This document shows positions 5,204 through 6,789 of a DNA stretch of 6,789 bases, in pieces. Position numbers and translations under genes: made by a program. Under the pieces are notes generated by a model. The model ran no database searches, was not told the origin of the DNA, and saw only the letters and a list, made by a program, of their open reading frames with translations. The DNA comes from Chloroflexota bacterium (GTDB lineage Bacteria > Chloroflexota > UBA4733): NCBI GenBank assembly GCA_023489405.1, contig JAMDCW010000015.1, forward strand, positions 1-6,789, read 5' to 3'. Numbering within the stretch: the first letter of the stretch is position 1; every line of letters starts with the position of its first letter.

Positions 5204-6559
5204 GTGATAACCCTGCGCCGCCGCACCCTCCTCTGCAGCGCCGCTCAGCTCGCCCTCGCGACCGTGGCGCTTTCCGCCTGTGGTGGACGCTCCGCTACTT
5301 CTAGCACGAGCACCGCAGCAGCCAGCTCCAGCGCCGCCGCAGTACCGAGGTCCAGCACTGTCGCCTCCTCCGCAGTCAGTGCCACCGCTACTTCCACTGC
5401 CAGCTCTTCAGGGGTCACTGTCAACGCTAAGCAGGTCACGCTCACGTTTTTCCGCTGGTTGGTCTCCCCCGATATCATGAAGCAGCTCGTCTACGGGCCG
5501 GTCGCCCGCTTCGAGCACGCTCACCCCGATATCCACGTGAGTGTGCTCGCTACTCCGTATGGCTCTGCCTACATTGGCAAGCTGCTCACCATGATTGCAG
5601 GTGGAGTGCCTCCTGATGTGCTTGGGTTGCCAGGTCCAGGAGCCATCCTTCCCGAGTTCGCCAGCAAAGGCTTCCTCACCGACCTGGGGTCGCTCATCGC
5701 CCGTGACGCCAAGCTCGTCCAGCCGCAGGACTTCTATCCTCAGGCGCTCCAGGCCGGCCAGTGGCAGGGGAAGCAGTACGGTCTCATTACCAGCACGATC
5801 TCCACCGCTGTTCTCGTCTACAATGCCGATGCACTCAAAAAGGCGGGGGTCACCCAGACGCCGGCGCAGCTCTACGATGCTGGCAAGTGGACCTGGAACG
5901 ACTTCACCCAGGTAGCGCGGCAGGCGACCATGCGCACGACTGGCAGCAGTACCCCCGACCAGTACGGCTTCCTCGTCCCCTTCGACGTCCAGATGGGAAG
6001 CTCCTTCCTCTGGGAGGCGGGAGGGCATCTCCTCGATTCCCAGCGCTCGAAGTGCCTCCTCGACACGGCGCAGAGCATCCGGGGATTGCAGTTCCTCTAC
6101 GACCTCCAGCACAAGGAGCAGGTGAGCCCGCCGCCGGCGCTGCGAGGATCAGCGTCACCGTTCGGCCAGTTCACGAGCGGGCGGCTGGCGATGACCCTCA
6201 ACTGGGTTCACACGACGGATATCACCTACAGTTCCGTCCCCTTCGCCTGGGACATCGCGCCGCTACCGGTGGGGCCGGCTGGGGAGATCGTGAATGGCAA
6301 TTTCAACAACACTGGACTCACCAAGACCTCCAAGCATCGGGAGGCTGGCTGGACATTCCTCGAATACCTCACCACGAACGGCTGGTCCGCCTGTCCAGCT
6401 CCTTCGCAAACACTCTCGGGAGTTACCCTACTCCCCTGTCTGGTCGCAGATCGAGACGATCTGGCCGAAGTGGACCTCATACCTGGCAGACGGCACCCGC
6501 AATCCGGCGTCGGTCGCTCGTTCCCTCACCGCCGCCATCGATGCTGTGCTGCAGCATAG
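5204..6559 (+). CDS. ABC transporter extracellular solute-binding lipoprotein (family 1, sugar type), C-terminus apparently out of frame
   Basis: The product is a substrate-capturing lipoprotein of a sugar-type ABC importer. The N-terminus has RRRTLL (5-10), a hydrophobic stretch and a lipobox LSAC with the lipidated C26; the arginines make Tat export plausible. A Ser/Thr/Ala-rich linker (about 28-72) leads to the binding domain, which begins VTLTFFRWL, includes GGVPPDVLGL, and has WTWNDF near 229-234, typical of family 1 binding proteins. The sequence is convincing to FLEYLTT (about residue 391). The last 60 residues turn Arg/His/Cys-rich, as an out-of-frame reading does, while the expected C-terminus is encoded in another frame ending at 6569. 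The gene is therefore probably a pseudogene or contains sequence errors. GTG at 5204 follows AAAGGAA with a 7-base gap. Third codon positions are unusually G/C-rich compared with the neighbours. No permease follows. Confidence 0.82.
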   Translation: MITLRRRTLLCSAAQLALATVALSACGGRSATSSTSTAAASSSAAAVPRSSTVASSAVSATATSTASSSGVTVNAKQVTLTFFRWLVSPDIMKQLVYGPVARFEHAHPDIHVSVLATPYGSAYIGKLLTMIAGGVPPDVLGLPGPGAILPEFASKGFLTDLGSLIARDAKLVQPQDFYPQALQAGQWQGKQYGLITSTISTAVLVYNADALKKAGVTQTPAQLYDAGKWTWNDFTQVARQATMRTTGSSTPDQYGFLVPFDVQMGSSFLWEAGGHLLDSQRSKCLLDTAQSIRGLQFLYDLQHKEQVSPPPALRGSASPFGQFTSGRLAMTLNWVHTTDITYSSVPFAWDIAPLPVGPAGEIVNGNFNNTGLTKTSKHREAGWTFLEYLTTNGWSACPAPSQTLSGVTLLPCLVADRDDLAEVDLIPGRRHPQSGVGRSFPHRRHRCCAAA

Positions 6560-6569
6560 CGCCACGTGA
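6414..6569 (+). pseudogene. Displaced C-terminal segment of the solute-binding protein
   Basis: In the frame with codons starting at 6414, the sequence encodes SRELPYSPVWSQIETIWPKW and then a helical tail (VARSLTAAIDAVLQHS) ending at TGA 6567-6569. This resembles the usual end of a family 1 binding protein: a P-x-W region followed by a helix ending in A-I-x-x-x-L. Codons in this frame are strongly G/C at the third position, as in the upstream authentic part, whereas the continuous frame is not protein-like here. Between the two parts, a third frame gives VRLSSSFANTL (6385-6417), which also looks genuine. Two or more indels, perhaps with loss of some tens of bases, would explain the pattern. 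It is not an independent gene. Confidence 0.65.
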
Positions 6570-6789
6570 ATCGAGAAGCATGGGAGTTGAGCGTGGCAAA
6601 GACGTGCGTAAGCGGTGGGAGTAACCACCACGGCAATACCAATGCGCTGGCGCACTTTCTCGCTCGATCGAGGTGGGTGGTGTCATCGAGCGCGATGTCA
6701 TCCGGCTTGGGCGAGCGCAATCACGCAAGCCACTCTGATGCCCGGGGCTACGCTGGTGATGAGTGCCCTGCGCTAGAGGGTCCCCTTTG
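6570..6789. other. Region without a convincing gene after the binding-protein gene
   Basis: Short open frames on both strands show no recognisable domain. The sequence holds small inverted repeats: GGTGG/CCACC (6614-6618, 6625-6629) and CGCTCGAT/ATCGAGCG (6661-6668, 6685-6692). None has a T-tract, so none is a clear terminator. An importer permease would normally be expected here. A gene starting beyond the edge, or a decayed one, cannot be excluded. Confidence 0.5.

Noticed and set aside
5761..6624. 287-codon plus-strand frame and 234-codon minus-strand frame (5408-6112) over the binding-protein gene
   Set aside because: Both are GC-rich shadow frames with Arg/Pro/Gly/Glu-heavy composition. 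Only the short VRLSSSFANTL part of the first looks genuine, and it is explained by a frameshift.
6643..6660. Hairpin TGCG-CTGG-CGCA followed by CTTTCT as a terminator
   Set aside because: The four-pair stem and broken T-tract are too weak to call.
6526..6720. Minus-strand frame containing DIALDDTTHLDRA, reminiscent of a transposase DDT motif
   Set aside because: Only 64 codons, no other transposase motif, no terminal inverted repeats or target duplication seen; the similarity is too short to call.

Overview
No clearly new biological system is visible here. The window is ordinary bacterial chromosome holding five identifiable genes that start and stop inside it or would do so if intact, plus the 5' half of lon at the left edge. 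GC is moderately high. Starts are ATG or GTG, most genes have purine-rich ribosome binding sites, and four sigma70-type promoters can be read. The mix (lon, a YgjP-like metallopeptidase, a class V aminotransferase next to ribF, and a lipoprotein sugar-binding protein with an RRRTLL export motif) would fit a Chloroflexota/Thermomicrobia-like bacterium. That placement is a low-confidence inference from gene style, not from a marker gene.

Layout, left to right. Positions 1-1251 (minus) encode the N-terminal 417 residues of the Lon protease, which runs off the window. Positions 1351-1911 (minus) encode a YgjP-like zinc metallopeptidase upstream of lon. A well-formed lon promoter lies in the 100-bp gap between them, its -35 element touching the metallopeptidase stop codon and overlapping a HAIR-like inverted repeat of the HspR type. 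From a divergent region at 1912-2000, a plus-strand pair reads out: a PLP class V aminotransferase (2001-3095) and, 3 bases later, ribF (3099-4061, FAD/FMN synthesis). Both products are cofactor or central-metabolism enzymes, and the spacing implies one transcript. ribF converges with a minus-strand TIM-barrel sugar phosphate isomerase/epimerase (4073-4834), leaving only 11 bp between stop codons.

The right third looks like a carbohydrate-use locus. The isomerase and an ABC-transporter solute-binding lipoprotein (from 5204) diverge from a 369-bp intergenic region carrying a promoter for each. The binding-protein gene has stronger G/C bias at third codon positions than its neighbours. Its 3' end appears broken: the reading frame leaves the conserved sequence near 6376, and the expected C-terminus lies in another frame, ending at 6569. 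No permease gene follows before the window ends; 6570-6789 has no convincing gene.

The observations most worth a second look are the disrupted binding-protein gene and the HAIR-like element on the lon promoter.
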